The notes below the pieces were generated by a model, which worked only from the letters and a program-made list of their open reading frames with translations, was not told the DNA's origin and did not search any database. 43,249 nucleotides of DNA from Bacteroidota bacterium. GTDB taxonomy: Bacteria; Bacteroidota; Bacteroidia; Chitinophagales; Chitinophagaceae. Positions 15,411-23,597 of this stretch are shown here, piece after piece; positions within the stretch are counted from its first letter, which is position 1, and every line of letters starts with the position of its first letter. The DNA lies in the NCBI GenBank assembly GCA_013286315.1, contig JABDFX010000015.1, positions 1 through 43,249 of the forward strand. Reading direction: 5' to 3'. Made by a program: the position numbers and the translations under genes.

Positions 15411-15859
15411 ATGGGTTATTATTTACAAGCTTTTATTGGTAGCCAAAAGATATAAATGTAATAAAGGGCGCTTACAATATTCCAGCGGTTTTACCATTAA
15501 AGTATAATCTCTCCTTAATCCATTTGGAGGAGGAGTTATTCAATCAAATCAGTGAAGGCGTAAAATCTGATCGCATTAGAAATTTTGAATATCTATTTAC
15601 AAGCATAGAAAAGAATCTTTTGAAGATTATTGGTGATTTAACGATTGCATATATGGAGGCCTTTTATTGGGGAGGGGAAGGCGATCAATCTGCTATCATT
15701 TGGAGTAATGGTAAAAGGATAGAAGAGATTATTTCAAGCGGCAATGCCATTAATCAGGTTTTAAATTTTTTCGGTGTTATTCCCGACAAGGGAACGGACG
15801 AATTTGATACACTAAATTTGGGGATTTTGGAAAGTGATCGTGGTTGGGATGGATATTAA
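15411..15859 (+). pseudogene. Frameshifted small cytosolic protein gene
   Basis: An ATG at 15411 opens MGYYLQAFIGSQK, a start seen in a family of small uncharacterised bacterial proteins, and then meets a TAA at 15453-15455. One frame over, from about 15443, the protein continues without interruption: KDINVIKGAYNIPAVLPL, then LEEELFNQISEGVKSDRI and the rest, to a stop at 15857-15859. Adding one A to the AAAA run at 15445-15448 would restore a single product of about 149 residues. Alternatively a TTG at 15524 could give a 111-residue protein, but that would discard coding-like sequence. Either a recent mutation or a homopolymer sequencing error. Confidence 0.7.
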
Positions 15860-15954
15860 ATGAGATAGCATCTTGCCATTTTTAAAATACCAGGTGATGT
15901 CCGGTGTTTTCGAGAGTTCCCACCTGTCGCAAATACGCTTATTTTTATACCTGA

Positions 15955-16671
15955 ATGCAAAAAACATTTTTAACATCAGAATGGCGAAAGCTGATAATTG
16001 TAAATTATCTGATAGAGCCAAATAAGCTTATTCCTTATCTCCCCCATAAAACAGAACTGGATCTTTGGAATGGTCAATGTTATGTAAGTCTTGTTGGATT
16101 TCGTTTCATGAACACCAGATTAAAAGGCTTTTCTATCCCGTTTCACCGGGATTTTGAAGAGATAAATCTACGTTTCTATGTCCGGTACAAAGACGGAGAC
16201 ACCTGGAAACGTGGGGTTACTTTTATAAAAGAAATAGTTCCAAAGGCAGCATTAACTTTTGTGGCAAATTCTTTCTATGGCGAGAAATATGTAACTCTTC
16301 CTACCAGGCATCACTGGGAGTTGCATAATGATATCATTAAGGTTGGTTATGAATGGAGACACCAGAGAATATGGGATTCAGTGGAGGTTATTGCTTCGTC
16401 AAAAGGTCTGGATATTCTTTCCGGAAGCGAGGAGGAATTTATTACCGAGCATTACTGGGGCTATACACAAATAGGCGATCGATTTACATCAGAGTATCAG
16501 GTCGAACATCCCAGATGGCAGGCGTATGATATAATGAGTCATAAAATCTCAGTTCGGTTCGGGGAACTCTATGGTGTTGAATTTGGCGTGTTGAAGGACT
16601 CTTTGCCGCAATCTGTAATGTTAGCTGAGGGGTCTGTTATTTCGGTACGTGGTGCTACTAAGATCAAATAG
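15955..16671 (+). CDS. DUF2071 / YqjF-like protein
   Basis: 238 residues matching DUF2071: WRKLIIVNYLIEPNKLIPYLP near the N-terminus (the L..P..L..yLP pattern), GQCYVSLVGFRFMNTRLKG, INLRFYVRYKDGDTWKRGV and the C-terminal SVMLAEGSVISV. Relatives fold like acetoacetate decarboxylase, but I see no case for that activity here and the function is unknown. No signal peptide. Length normal. It is not tightly linked to either neighbour. Confidence 0.8.
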   Translation: MQKTFLTSEWRKLIIVNYLIEPNKLIPYLPHKTELDLWNGQCYVSLVGFRFMNTRLKGFSIPFHRDFEEINLRFYVRYKDGDTWKRGVTFIKEIVPKAALTFVANSFYGEKYVTLPTRHHWELHNDIIKVGYEWRHQRIWDSVEVIASSKGLDILSGSEEEFITEHYWGYTQIGDRFTSEYQVEHPRWQAYDIMSHKISVRFGELYGVEFGVLKDSLPQSVMLAEGSVISVRGATKIK

Positions 16672-16974
16672 GGAGAGCTAAGACGCCAGGAAGTCAAGAA
16701 AAAAGTAATTCTAAAGATTAGATCCAAACTGGATTGGTTTTATAATTACGTCTTTAAGCAGGATGAGCTGCCGTCCTGGATCATTTAACCTTATTATTTC
16801 GGCATTGTTGCCCATAATATCACTTGTATTTTATTTATATTGATAAAAATTTTGCCCCAAATAACATTGTTTTCTCATGGGACCAGATGATATGTATTAA
16901 GTTTTGACGGTTCCCCACAACGTCTCCAATCGGAGGCAGTACATTTGCGTGGGTCCTAATCATATTGCACTCAG
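16672..16974. other. Intergenic region with a possible -7 element
   Basis: 303 bases without a coherent reading frame. TACATTTG at 16940-16947 matches the Bacteroidota -7 consensus and lies 27 bases before the SDR start codon, a sensible distance, but no TTG is found 19-21 bases further upstream. Confidence 0.4.
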
Positions 16975-17748
16975 ATGGCAGACATATTTATCACCGGCTC
17001 CGCCGACGGTCTCGGTCATCTGGCGGCAAAGTTGCTCGTCAGTCAGGGTCATCATGTTGTCCTGCATGCACGCAATGCAGCGCGGGGAAGGGAGGCTCTG
17101 GCAAAACTACCAGGGGCTGACAAAGTGTTGACAGCAGACCTGTCCAGTTTAGAAGAGACAAAAAGATTAGCAGCGGATGTGAATGCGGTGGGAGCATTCG
17201 ATGCAGTTATTCATAATGCCGGTGTTTACAATCTGCCAAGCCGCCAGGATGCCGGCGACTTTCAACAAGTGATGATAAATATAAACACCCTCGCACCATA
17301 CATATTAACCTGCCTGATCCGGAAGCCGAAGCGACTGATCTATCTCAGTTCGGGCTCGCATTTGGGAGGCGACCAGTCTCTTAAAATTCTCAGGAGTCCT
17401 CCAAAATCTGCTAGGATTTATCAAACCTATTCTGATACCAAGCTGCATGATGTGATATTGGCGTTCGCAGTAGCGCGTAAATGGCCGGAAGTATATTCGA
17501 ATGCGCTTGACCCCGGCTGGGTACCGACCAAAATGGGCGGAGCCGGTGCGCCGGATGATTTGGAAAAAGGTTTCCAGACACAGACCTGGCTCGCTGTCAG
17601 CAATGATGAACAGGCTAAGGTCAGCGGTTCTTATTTTTATCATCAGAAACAAAAACGTCCTCTGCCTGCAGCCGGCGATATGGATGTGCAGGAAAAATTT
17701 CTATCGCTGTGCGAACATATCACCGGCATTCATTTCCCGGGTGATTGA
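16975..17748 (+). CDS. Short-chain dehydrogenase/reductase
   Basis: 257 residues of the SDR superfamily. The Rossmann cofactor loop is ITGSADGLGH (G8-x3-G12-x-G14), D55 in TADLS sits at the adenine-binding position, and HNAGVYN (80-86) is the NNAG-equivalent. The catalytic residues are S125/S126 in YLSSGSH and Y152-x3-K156 in YSDTK. R33 after the second strand (HARN) hints at NADP preference. The C-terminal segment DPGWVPTKMGG is the usual SDR PG motif region. The substrate is unknown. The first glycine-rich loop shows some departure from TGxxxGxG but keeps all three glycines. Confidence 0.88.
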   Translation: MADIFITGSADGLGHLAAKLLVSQGHHVVLHARNAARGREALAKLPGADKVLTADLSSLEETKRLAADVNAVGAFDAVIHNAGVYNLPSRQDAGDFQQVMININTLAPYILTCLIRKPKRLIYLSSGSHLGGDQSLKILRSPPKSARIYQTYSDTKLHDVILAFAVARKWPEVYSNALDPGWVPTKMGGAGAPDDLEKGFQTQTWLAVSNDEQAKVSGSYFYHQKQKRPLPAAGDMDVQEKFLSLCEHITGIHFPGD

Positions 17749-17940
17749 ATCATTTCTATTTAGGGAAGTTATTTTTAAAAATGTTAATTGTTGAAAATAC
17801 TCACGGTGTTATCTTAATTTAGTAAGAACGCTTTTGTGTAAAGACGATCTACCAGTATTTAGTACACCTGACTGATATAAGCGTTTCCCGGAAATTGTGA
17901 GCATGAATAATACATTGATTTCATCAAAATCTGGATATTC

Positions 17941-20202
17941 GTGTTTAATAGATTTTTTTTCCTCTTCGCGTGTTTTGTATTTGGTTATGCATACACATAC
18001 GCTCAAAATTCCTACAATTTTGACTTCGAAACATTAAATGCAACAACCGGTTTGCCCGAAGGCATACATTCAAATCAACAGTCGGAATATTTATTCTCAG
18101 TAGATTCTTTGATCAGGCAACATGGCAAATATTCCGTGTCGCTGGAGCAAATAGATCAAAATGCAAAGTTCGGAGCATTCAGTTTTTCATTTGAACCCCG
18201 ATTCAGCGGAAAGAAGTTAACTCTTAAAGGTTATATAAAGACCGAAAACGTTTCGGACGGTTTCGCCGGACTGTGGATGCGGGTAGATGGTAATAGCGGT
18301 GTTCTGAGCTTCGATAACATGCATGGCCAGAATTTAAAAGGCACAAACGATTGGAAAGAATATACCATCAGTATAGATTTTGATGAGGAGGAAGCTAAAA
18401 GTGTTTACGTCGGGGCCTTGCTGGTAGGCAAGGGTAAAATATGGCTGGATAATTTTCATTTGCTGATGGATGAAAAAGACATTTCTTTGGCACCCGTTTC
18501 AAAAAAAGCGCAACGGAAGGCAGACCTGGATACAGCTTTTTTGAGAGGTTCCGGGGTGCAAATGTCGGAACTGAATAAAATACAGGTTGATAACCTGACC
18601 AATCTGGGCATGCTATGGGGCTTTTTAAAATACTATCATCCTGCTATTGGAAATGGCGGGTTCAACTGGGATGCAGAACTGTTCAGAATATTACCGAAAG
18701 TGTTGGGGGCGTCATCAAAATCTGCCTTCAGTACCGTCGTTGAAAACTGGGTGGACAGCCTGGGAAAACCCGTTACCTGTGATACTTGTAATAAATCATT
18801 GAAGGCAGATAGCAGCATCCAGTCGACGCCGGATTACGGATGGATTTTTCAAAAAAATAATCTGGGAAAAACGCTGACCGCTAAACTCGAAGACATAAAA
18901 AAGAACCGCCATCATGGAAAGGGATATTACATAGATGCGGTGAATGGAATAGGTAATCCGGTTTTTAAGAATGAAAAGCCATATTATAACATGTCCTATC
19001 CGGATGCCGGCTATCGTTTATTGTCGTTGTTTCGGTATTGGAATATTATTCAGTATTTCTTTCCGGACAGGTATTTGATTGGTGAAGACTGGAACCTGGT
19101 ATTGAAGGAATTTATTCCGAAGTTTATTGGAGCGAAAGATACTGCGCAATACACACTAGTATGCCTGGAATTGATTGCCCGGGTGCATGATACACATGCC
19201 AATATATGGGGGAGAAATGATGTTTTGGAAAGAATTCGCGGAACATACAGGGCACCTGTTCAGGCAAAAATGATCGAAAATAAACTGGTGATTACAGGTT
19301 ACTACATCGACACATTAGGTATAAAGGACCAAATTAAAATAGGAGATGTTATAACAAAAATAAATGGAGAAGACATTGCGCGGCTCATTCAGGAAAATTT
19401 ATACCTGACACCTGCATCGAATTACGAAACGCAGCTGCGCGACCTTCCGGCAATACTTTTACGTACTCAAACAGGTCAGCTGCCATTAGAGATCGACAGG
19501 GATGGAAAAATCTTTACCATTGATATGAAAACTTTTCCGGCAAACAGGCTGGACATGAGACTGGACTATGATCCCAATCCCACCGACAGCAGTTATAAAA
19601 TTATCAATAGTAATATCGGGTACCTTTTCCCTGGTAAATATAGAAACGACCAGCTGGATGGTATCAGGAAAGCATTCGCAGGTACAAAGGGAATGATCAT
19701 TGATATGCGATGTTATCCATCCGAATTCATGCCTTTTACTTTTGGGTCCTATATAAAATCCATTCCATCTCCCTTTGTAAAATTCACGAGTGCAGATCTT
19801 AATATGCCCGGTTCATTTGCCTTTGGTGATTTGCTAAGCAACGGCGAAGTTAATTTCAATAACTATAAAGCCCCTATTGTGATCATCGTAAATGCAACGA
19901 CGCTCAGCCAGGCTGAATACACGACGATGGCTTTTCAAAGTTCGCCCAATGTAACTGTTATAGGAAGTATGACTGCGGGCGCAGACGGAAATGTTTCACA
20001 AATTTCATTACCCGGAGGAATATTGACAGCGATTTCTGGTCTGGGTGTTTATTATCCCGACGGAACAGAGACGCAAAGGAAGGGTGTAAAAATTGATATG
20101 GTTATGCATCCTACCATAAAGGGAATTAAAGAGGGGAGAGATGAATTTCTGGAAAAGGCTATTGAAATCATAAATGGAAACAAAACCCACTCTACAAACT
20201 GA
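17941..20202 (+). CDS. S41 family (tricorn/CtpA-like) peptidase, secreted
   Basis: 753 residues from a GTG, chosen because the product opens with a good signal peptide (FFFLFACFVFGYAYTYAQ). The first ~160 mature residues look like a carbohydrate-binding or jelly-roll module (FSFEPRFSGKKLTLKGYIKT, then KIWLDNFHLLMDE). A helical region with WGFLKYYHPAIGNGGFNWD follows, common in this Bacteroidota S41 subgroup. A PDZ-like domain lies at about 440-495 (DQIKIGDVITKINGEDI). The catalytic serine is probably S656 in TTLSQAEYTTMAF, and GMIIDMRCYPS is the preceding S41 strand. Expected in the periplasm or outer membrane. The physiological substrate is unknown. Confidence 0.85.
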   Translation: MFNRFFFLFACFVFGYAYTYAQNSYNFDFETLNATTGLPEGIHSNQQSEYLFSVDSLIRQHGKYSVSLEQIDQNAKFGAFSFSFEPRFSGKKLTLKGYIKTENVSDGFAGLWMRVDGNSGVLSFDNMHGQNLKGTNDWKEYTISIDFDEEEAKSVYVGALLVGKGKIWLDNFHLLMDEKDISLAPVSKKAQRKADLDTAFLRGSGVQMSELNKIQVDNLTNLGMLWGFLKYYHPAIGNGGFNWDAELFRILPKVLGASSKSAFSTVVENWVDSLGKPVTCDTCNKSLKADSSIQSTPDYGWIFQKNNLGKTLTAKLEDIKKNRHHGKGYYIDAVNGIGNPVFKNEKPYYNMSYPDAGYRLLSLFRYWNIIQYFFPDRYLIGEDWNLVLKEFIPKFIGAKDTAQYTLVCLELIARVHDTHANIWGRNDVLERIRGTYRAPVQAKMIENKLVITGYYIDTLGIKDQIKIGDVITKINGEDIARLIQENLYLTPASNYETQLRDLPAILLRTQTGQLPLEIDRDGKIFTIDMKTFPANRLDMRLDYDPNPTDSSYKIINSNIGYLFPGKYRNDQLDGIRKAFAGTKGMIIDMRCYPSEFMPFTFGSYIKSIPSPFVKFTSADLNMPGSFAFGDLLSNGEVNFNNYKAPIVIIVNATTLSQAEYTTMAFQSSPNVTVIGSMTAGADGNVSQISLPGGILTAISGLGVYYPDGTETQRKGVKIDMVMHPTIKGIKEGRDEFLEKAIEIINGNKTHSTN

Positions 20203-20321
20203 TAATCTTAAAACCTCCCACACCGTAAATAGTTAAAATCAATTGTTGGAACAAATGGAGGTGAGGTCATTGGTCTTTGGTAAAGTCAACAGACGATTAT
20301 TCTTCAAAATAACACGCCACA

Positions 20322-20798
20322 ATGTTTCAGCACGACAGCAATCATGTCAAGATACTTTTCAGGTATTACAGCCATATTTTAGATAAATGGACGGTTGAAA
20401 CCATGTGGGCAATTATTGTAGATACTGCCAAAGGCCTTTATAAACTGGATAGTATTCCTTATTATGGTCCCATGGTTGCGTCTGATGACATTGTCTTTGC
20501 TGAATATGACGACGATGAAAAGATGTTAACTTATCGAACGACAGTTGAGTATTCCGGTAATTCAATTGTACTGGTTGTTTTGATGGATAAGACCAGGGAT
20601 ATCAACAATATTCGAAACATCTTTAATGAATCTGGCTGTATTTCTGAAAAGGTGAACGAAGGTTACTTCTCAATGGAAATTCCATTTGATAAAGAATATA
20701 CATCCATTAAGAAGAAGTTGATTGATCTGAAAAAAGAAGGAGTAATTGATTACTCGGAACCTTGCTTATCTGATAAACATAGTAAGGAGTTGTCCTAA
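20322..20798 (+). CDS. DUF4265 domain protein
   Basis: 158 residues. The segment HVKILFRYY, followed by VETMWAIIVDTAKGLYKLDSI, PYYGPMVASDDIVFAEYDDD and a later strand-rich half, matches DUF4265, a family of unknown function often found in toxin/immunity or accessory neighbourhoods. No signal peptide or membrane helix. Length is normal. It stands alone between the S41 protease and a lipoprotein gene. Confidence 0.75.
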   Translation: MFQHDSNHVKILFRYYSHILDKWTVETMWAIIVDTAKGLYKLDSIPYYGPMVASDDIVFAEYDDDEKMLTYRTTVEYSGNSIVLVVLMDKTRDINNIRNIFNESGCISEKVNEGYFSMEIPFDKEYTSIKKKLIDLKKEGVIDYSEPCLSDKHSKELS

Positions 20799-20954
20799 GG
20801 CCCTACCGTTTTTAAAATATCTGGTGAATTCAATTTGATAAGGCGTTGCGAATTTTTATTTTACAAACTTTTATGAAGTTTCAACTTTTCTGAATCTATA
20901 GTTATAATAGCCCCGCCAAACGGTAGCCATCGTATGTGTGATAACCTTTGCAAA

Positions 20955-22079
20955 ATGAAACCATTCTTCACTTTTTCATTACCCGTCATTTTGCTTGCTT
21001 TAGCAGGTTGTAACCACGACGTTAGGACCACCTATGCAATTCGGGATTTTAGTAAGACTCTTCAGCCCTATTTAGTCAGCGTTGTTTCAGAAGGAGTTGT
21101 AGGACACGATACCGCGACAAGGTTTATTATCAAACATATAACGGACGAAGACTTAAAACGATTGAGTCAGTCTGAACATCCGGTTTTAAGGACATTAGCA
21201 TTCAGGGAAATGCAGGACAGACCAACTTTCGATCACTATAACTTGATAATGACTCATCTGGATGACACGGCGATCGTTTCAATAGATGACGGCGAATGGG
21301 GGATCAGATACAGGCGGGTTTCTGACGAGGTATTACAGCATGGAAGGTGGAAAGATACCTTTGCCTTGAAAAGGACTATCGATGAGGTTGTTTTAAAACA
21401 TAATTATTTAGGTTCTGCCTATGGGAAGCTCACTGGTTTAGAGCGAATGGAAGTTTATTATCCCAGTATAAAAGAGATGTCTCAGAGTGAACGAAGTTTC
21501 TGCGACTACCTTTATGATAACGAACAGGCTTTTTATGCTCTGGCTGCTTATCGGAAAAAAGAGGACATTCCGGCAATAAAGCAATTTTTATCGTCTAACG
21601 TAAGTCGTCTGAGTGAAATTTCTTTTGGACTAATGGAGGATTACCCGAATGAAACCTATTTAGATGTTTATGAAAAATATTATCCCCGGAGTTTTTATAG
21701 AAAAATTTGCAGGGATCAAAAAACGGATGATGCAATAAGTTTTATTAAGTCCGTGGCTATGTACAAAAACGATCGGAGCGAAAAGATTTTAAGTTTAATT
21801 CTCAATAGAAAACCGTTTATGCCCTGTACTACGGATACTAATTATTTGAGAACTGAGTTGATGTATACAATATGGAACAACCCTTGCATCGCATACTCAA
21901 AAATCAGAAGCCAGGTTGAAGGTCCCATAAAGAAATATGAGGAAGATACCCGAAGAGCCGCAGCGAAAAGAAACCGGAGATACAAAGATGATAAAATTGA
22001 TTCGTTTATTCCCGAAATCGACTCATCTTATTTACCGAAAAACGCATTGAAAGAGCCAATATGGTGGTGGAGTCTTTAA
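20955..22079 (+). CDS. Lipoprotein of unknown function
   Basis: 374 residues from the ATG at 20955, whose product has a good lipoprotein signal (MKPFFTFSLPVILLALAGC, lipidated C19); an ATG seven codons upstream would put MCDNLCK in front of it. The mature chain is rich in short helices (for example HPVLRTLAFREMQDRP and KEDIPAIKQFLSS), suggesting HEAT/TPR-like helical packing, and ends basic then aromatic (EPIWWWSL). No family is recognised. It is the last intact gene before the AT-rich island. Confidence 0.6.
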   Translation: MKPFFTFSLPVILLALAGCNHDVRTTYAIRDFSKTLQPYLVSVVSEGVVGHDTATRFIIKHITDEDLKRLSQSEHPVLRTLAFREMQDRPTFDHYNLIMTHLDDTAIVSIDDGEWGIRYRRVSDEVLQHGRWKDTFALKRTIDEVVLKHNYLGSAYGKLTGLERMEVYYPSIKEMSQSERSFCDYLYDNEQAFYALAAYRKKEDIPAIKQFLSSNVSRLSEISFGLMEDYPNETYLDVYEKYYPRSFYRKICRDQKTDDAISFIKSVAMYKNDRSEKILSLILNRKPFMPCTTDTNYLRTELMYTIWNNPCIAYSKIRSQVEGPIKKYEEDTRRAAAKRNRRYKDDKIDSFIPEIDSSYLPKNALKEPIWWWSL

Positions 22080-22080
22080 G

Positions 22081-22145
22081 ACTATTTCGGCATCCTGAAA
22101 ATCCGGTGTAAAATGGTATGTATCCAAAATGACTTTAAATGTCCG
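22081..22145 (-). pseudogene. Relic of a GNAT acetyltransferase gene
   Basis: Read on the minus strand the segment encodes FKVILDTYHFTPDF followed by QDAEIV. The GNAT protein encoded at 5971-6828 has FKAIADAHHFPPDF followed by PETEMA at the same place. At DNA level the two stretches agree at about 39 of 47 positions by direct comparison (22096-22142 against 6716-6762). Nothing else of the gene is visible on either side. It begins directly after the stop codon of the preceding lipoprotein gene. Confidence 0.7.
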
Positions 22146-22147
22146 TG

Positions 22148-22509
22148 ATGAGACAATATATTTTCTCAATCCTTTTGCTTCTCAGTATCAATTTGCATGC
22201 TCAGTATGAGAAATTATTTTATCAAAAATTTTTTTGCTTATGGTGACTCGCTTTCAAAAATAGTCAGAAAGGAATTTTGAGCAATGGTTTAAATGATACA
22301 TCGATACGATTAGATAATACTATACCCTTCTACTTTTTTTATTCAGCCGTAAATCTGCTCAAACTGGTAAGATATAATGATGCTTCCGTTGTTTACTACG
22401 TTGGTAATTTCCGCTATAGATATTACAATTCTGCGAACCCTGATTATCAGGCAAGTGCGGGGGGGCATTATTTGCTTCTTTAAATTCGATATTAAGCGAT
22501 CCAAAGTAA
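22148..22509 (+). pseudogene. Frameshifted small secreted protein gene
   Basis: From the ATG at 22148 a signal peptide is encoded (MRQYIFSILLLLSINLHAQ), then the frame breaks. Coding-like sequence continues in successive frames: FFAYGDSLSKIVRKE, then ILSNGLNDTSIRLDNTIPF through YYNSANPDYQASAGG, then ALFASLNSILSDPK to a TAA at 22507-22509. Three single-base changes, at the A5-T7 run (about 22223-22237), near AATTTTG (about 22274) and at the G7 run (22459-22465), would restore one product of about 120 residues. All three breaks sit at homopolymers. No family is recognised. Confidence 0.65.
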
Positions 22510-22601
22510 TAATATTATTATAAATGAAATAAAGGAGGGGAATTCTACTTATCCAAAAATAAATATTGTAATGTTTGCCTTAAATAACTTGGAAATATTA
22601 A

Positions 22602-22736
22602 ATGCCATTTAAAAATATAGATATATCGGATAACGGTAGTTTTAAGATTGTCGCGTTATATGGTATAGCACACGCTCCTAAAATACTTGAGCATCTCATT
22701 GATACAGAGAGTAAAATCCTTGGTTTTTTGATTTAG
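22602..22736 (+). CDS. Possible 44-residue small protein or fragment
   Basis: An ATG at 22602 opens 44 codons (MPFKNIDISDNGSFKIVAL, then GIAHAPKILEHLIDTESKIL) ending at TAG 22734-22736. The composition is coding-like with a predicted amphipathic C-terminal helix. It might be a real small protein preceding the defence operon or the last piece of a lost gene. No ribosome-binding site or homologous family was recognised. Confidence 0.25.
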   Translation: MPFKNIDISDNGSFKIVALYGIAHAPKILEHLIDTESKILGFLI

Positions 22737-22887
22737 AGAACACCAAACAAAAGATCAGGTTGCTAAAGGGAAGCATCAACTTTTATTGATTTTTCTACAT
22801 TGCATCTATTATTATAATATAAGATATAAATATATTGAAATACAATATTTTTATATTCGATAATTAGATATAATTTAATATTGAAAA

Positions 22888-22917
22888 TTGACATTCTAAA
22901 TAGATCGAATTTATAAT
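22888..22917 (+). promoter_or_regulatory. E. coli-type sigma70 consensus promoter for the defence operon
   Basis: TTGACA at 22888-22893 and TATAAT at 22912-22917 are both perfect hexamers with an 18-base spacer, placing transcription start near 22924, about 18 bases before the ATG of the regulator. Bacteroidota promoters normally use TTG/TANNTTTG instead. The surrounding DNA is very AT-rich, so chance must be considered, but the exact -35 hexamer is not pure A/T. Confidence 0.55.
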
Positions 22918-22923
22918 GATTTG

Positions 22924-22936
22924 TAGTATAAGACTA
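22924..22936. promoter_or_regulatory. Small dyad TAGT-N5-ACTA at the operon start
   Basis: A four-base-arm dyad, TAGT ATAAG ACTA, overlies the predicted transcription start between the -10 box and the ATG. Controller proteins of restriction-modification systems bind short dyads of this kind at this place. The arms are short, so this is only a candidate operator. Confidence 0.3.
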
Positions 22937-22941
22937 TAGAA

Positions 22942-23169
22942 ATGTCTGATAGAATAAATATTAATAGAGTAAAAGAAGTTTTAAGGGATCAGGGAAGAAC
23001 ACAAACTTGGCTTGCTGAAAAAATAGGTAAGAGTTATGTTGTTGTAACAAATTATTGTAACAATAACAGTCAGCCAAGTATTGATGTGTTAAGAAAAATA
23101 GCCTTTGCATTGGACATTGATATTAGAGAACTCCTCGTACCGACTAAAGTTAAAAAGTCCGATGACTGA
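22942..23169 (+). CDS. XRE-family regulator, C-protein-like
   Basis: 75 residues, almost entirely one helix-turn-helix domain: INRVKEVLRDQGRTQTWLAE, then KIGKSYVVVTNYCNNNSQPS and a C-terminal ALDIDIRELLVP. Size and fold match controller (C) proteins that time expression of restriction-modification genes. It opens an eight-gene same-strand run, and its last codons overlap the vsr start by eight bases. I infer autoregulation and delayed expression of the nucleases after entry into a new host. A candidate dyad lies just upstream. Confidence 0.85.
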   Translation: MSDRININRVKEVLRDQGRTQTWLAEKIGKSYVVVTNYCNNNSQPSIDVLRKIAFALDIDIRELLVPTKVKKSDD

Positions 23170-23590
23170 CGTTCATACAAAGGAGAAAAGAAGTTTTAAT
23201 ATGAGCCGAATCAAGGGCAAGAATACCAAGCCCGAGATGATAGTTAGGCGGATGCTTTTCTCTCAAGGTTTTCGATACAGAATTCATCAAAAAATTCTCA
23301 AAGGAAGCCCCGATATTGTACTTTCTAAATATCGGACAATTGTATTTGTGCATGGATGTTTTTGGCATGGCCACGATAATTGTAAACAATTTGTATTACC
23401 GAAAACTAGAACAGATTGGTGGTATCGGAAAATAGTGAGCAACAAGGAAAAAGATGATATAAATATTGAAGTATTGGAAAGTGAGGGTTGGAATGTAAAA
23501 ATTGTTTGGAGTTGTGAATTGACCACGAAGAAAAGAGCATTAACAATTGAGAATCTCATTAAATCAATTCGAAAACATTTAGTCCATTGA
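23162..23590 (+). CDS. vsr: Vsr (very-short-patch) DNA endonuclease
   Basis: 142 residues from the ATG at 23162 (MTDVHTKEKRSFNMSRI), preferred over upstream starts because family members begin near SxxxRSxxMsxIkgkNT. Clear Vsr blocks are NMSRIKGKNTKPEMIVRR, GFRYRIHQKILKGSPDIVL (catalytic D in PDIV), VFVHGCFWHGHDNC (metal/active-site H and zinc-binding residues) and NIEVLESEGWNVKIVWSCEL. Vsr cuts beside T:G mismatches that arise from deamination of 5-methylcytosine, so pairing with a Dcm-type methylase is the textbook arrangement. In some restriction operons Vsr-fold enzymes instead act as the restriction nuclease. That matters here because no separate type II endonuclease is present. Confidence 0.92.
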   Translation: MTDVHTKEKRSFNMSRIKGKNTKPEMIVRRMLFSQGFRYRIHQKILKGSPDIVLSKYRTIVFVHGCFWHGHDNCKQFVLPKTRTDWWYRKIVSNKEKDDINIEVLESEGWNVKIVWSCELTTKKRALTIENLIKSIRKHLVH

Positions 23591-23597
23591 ATTTATA

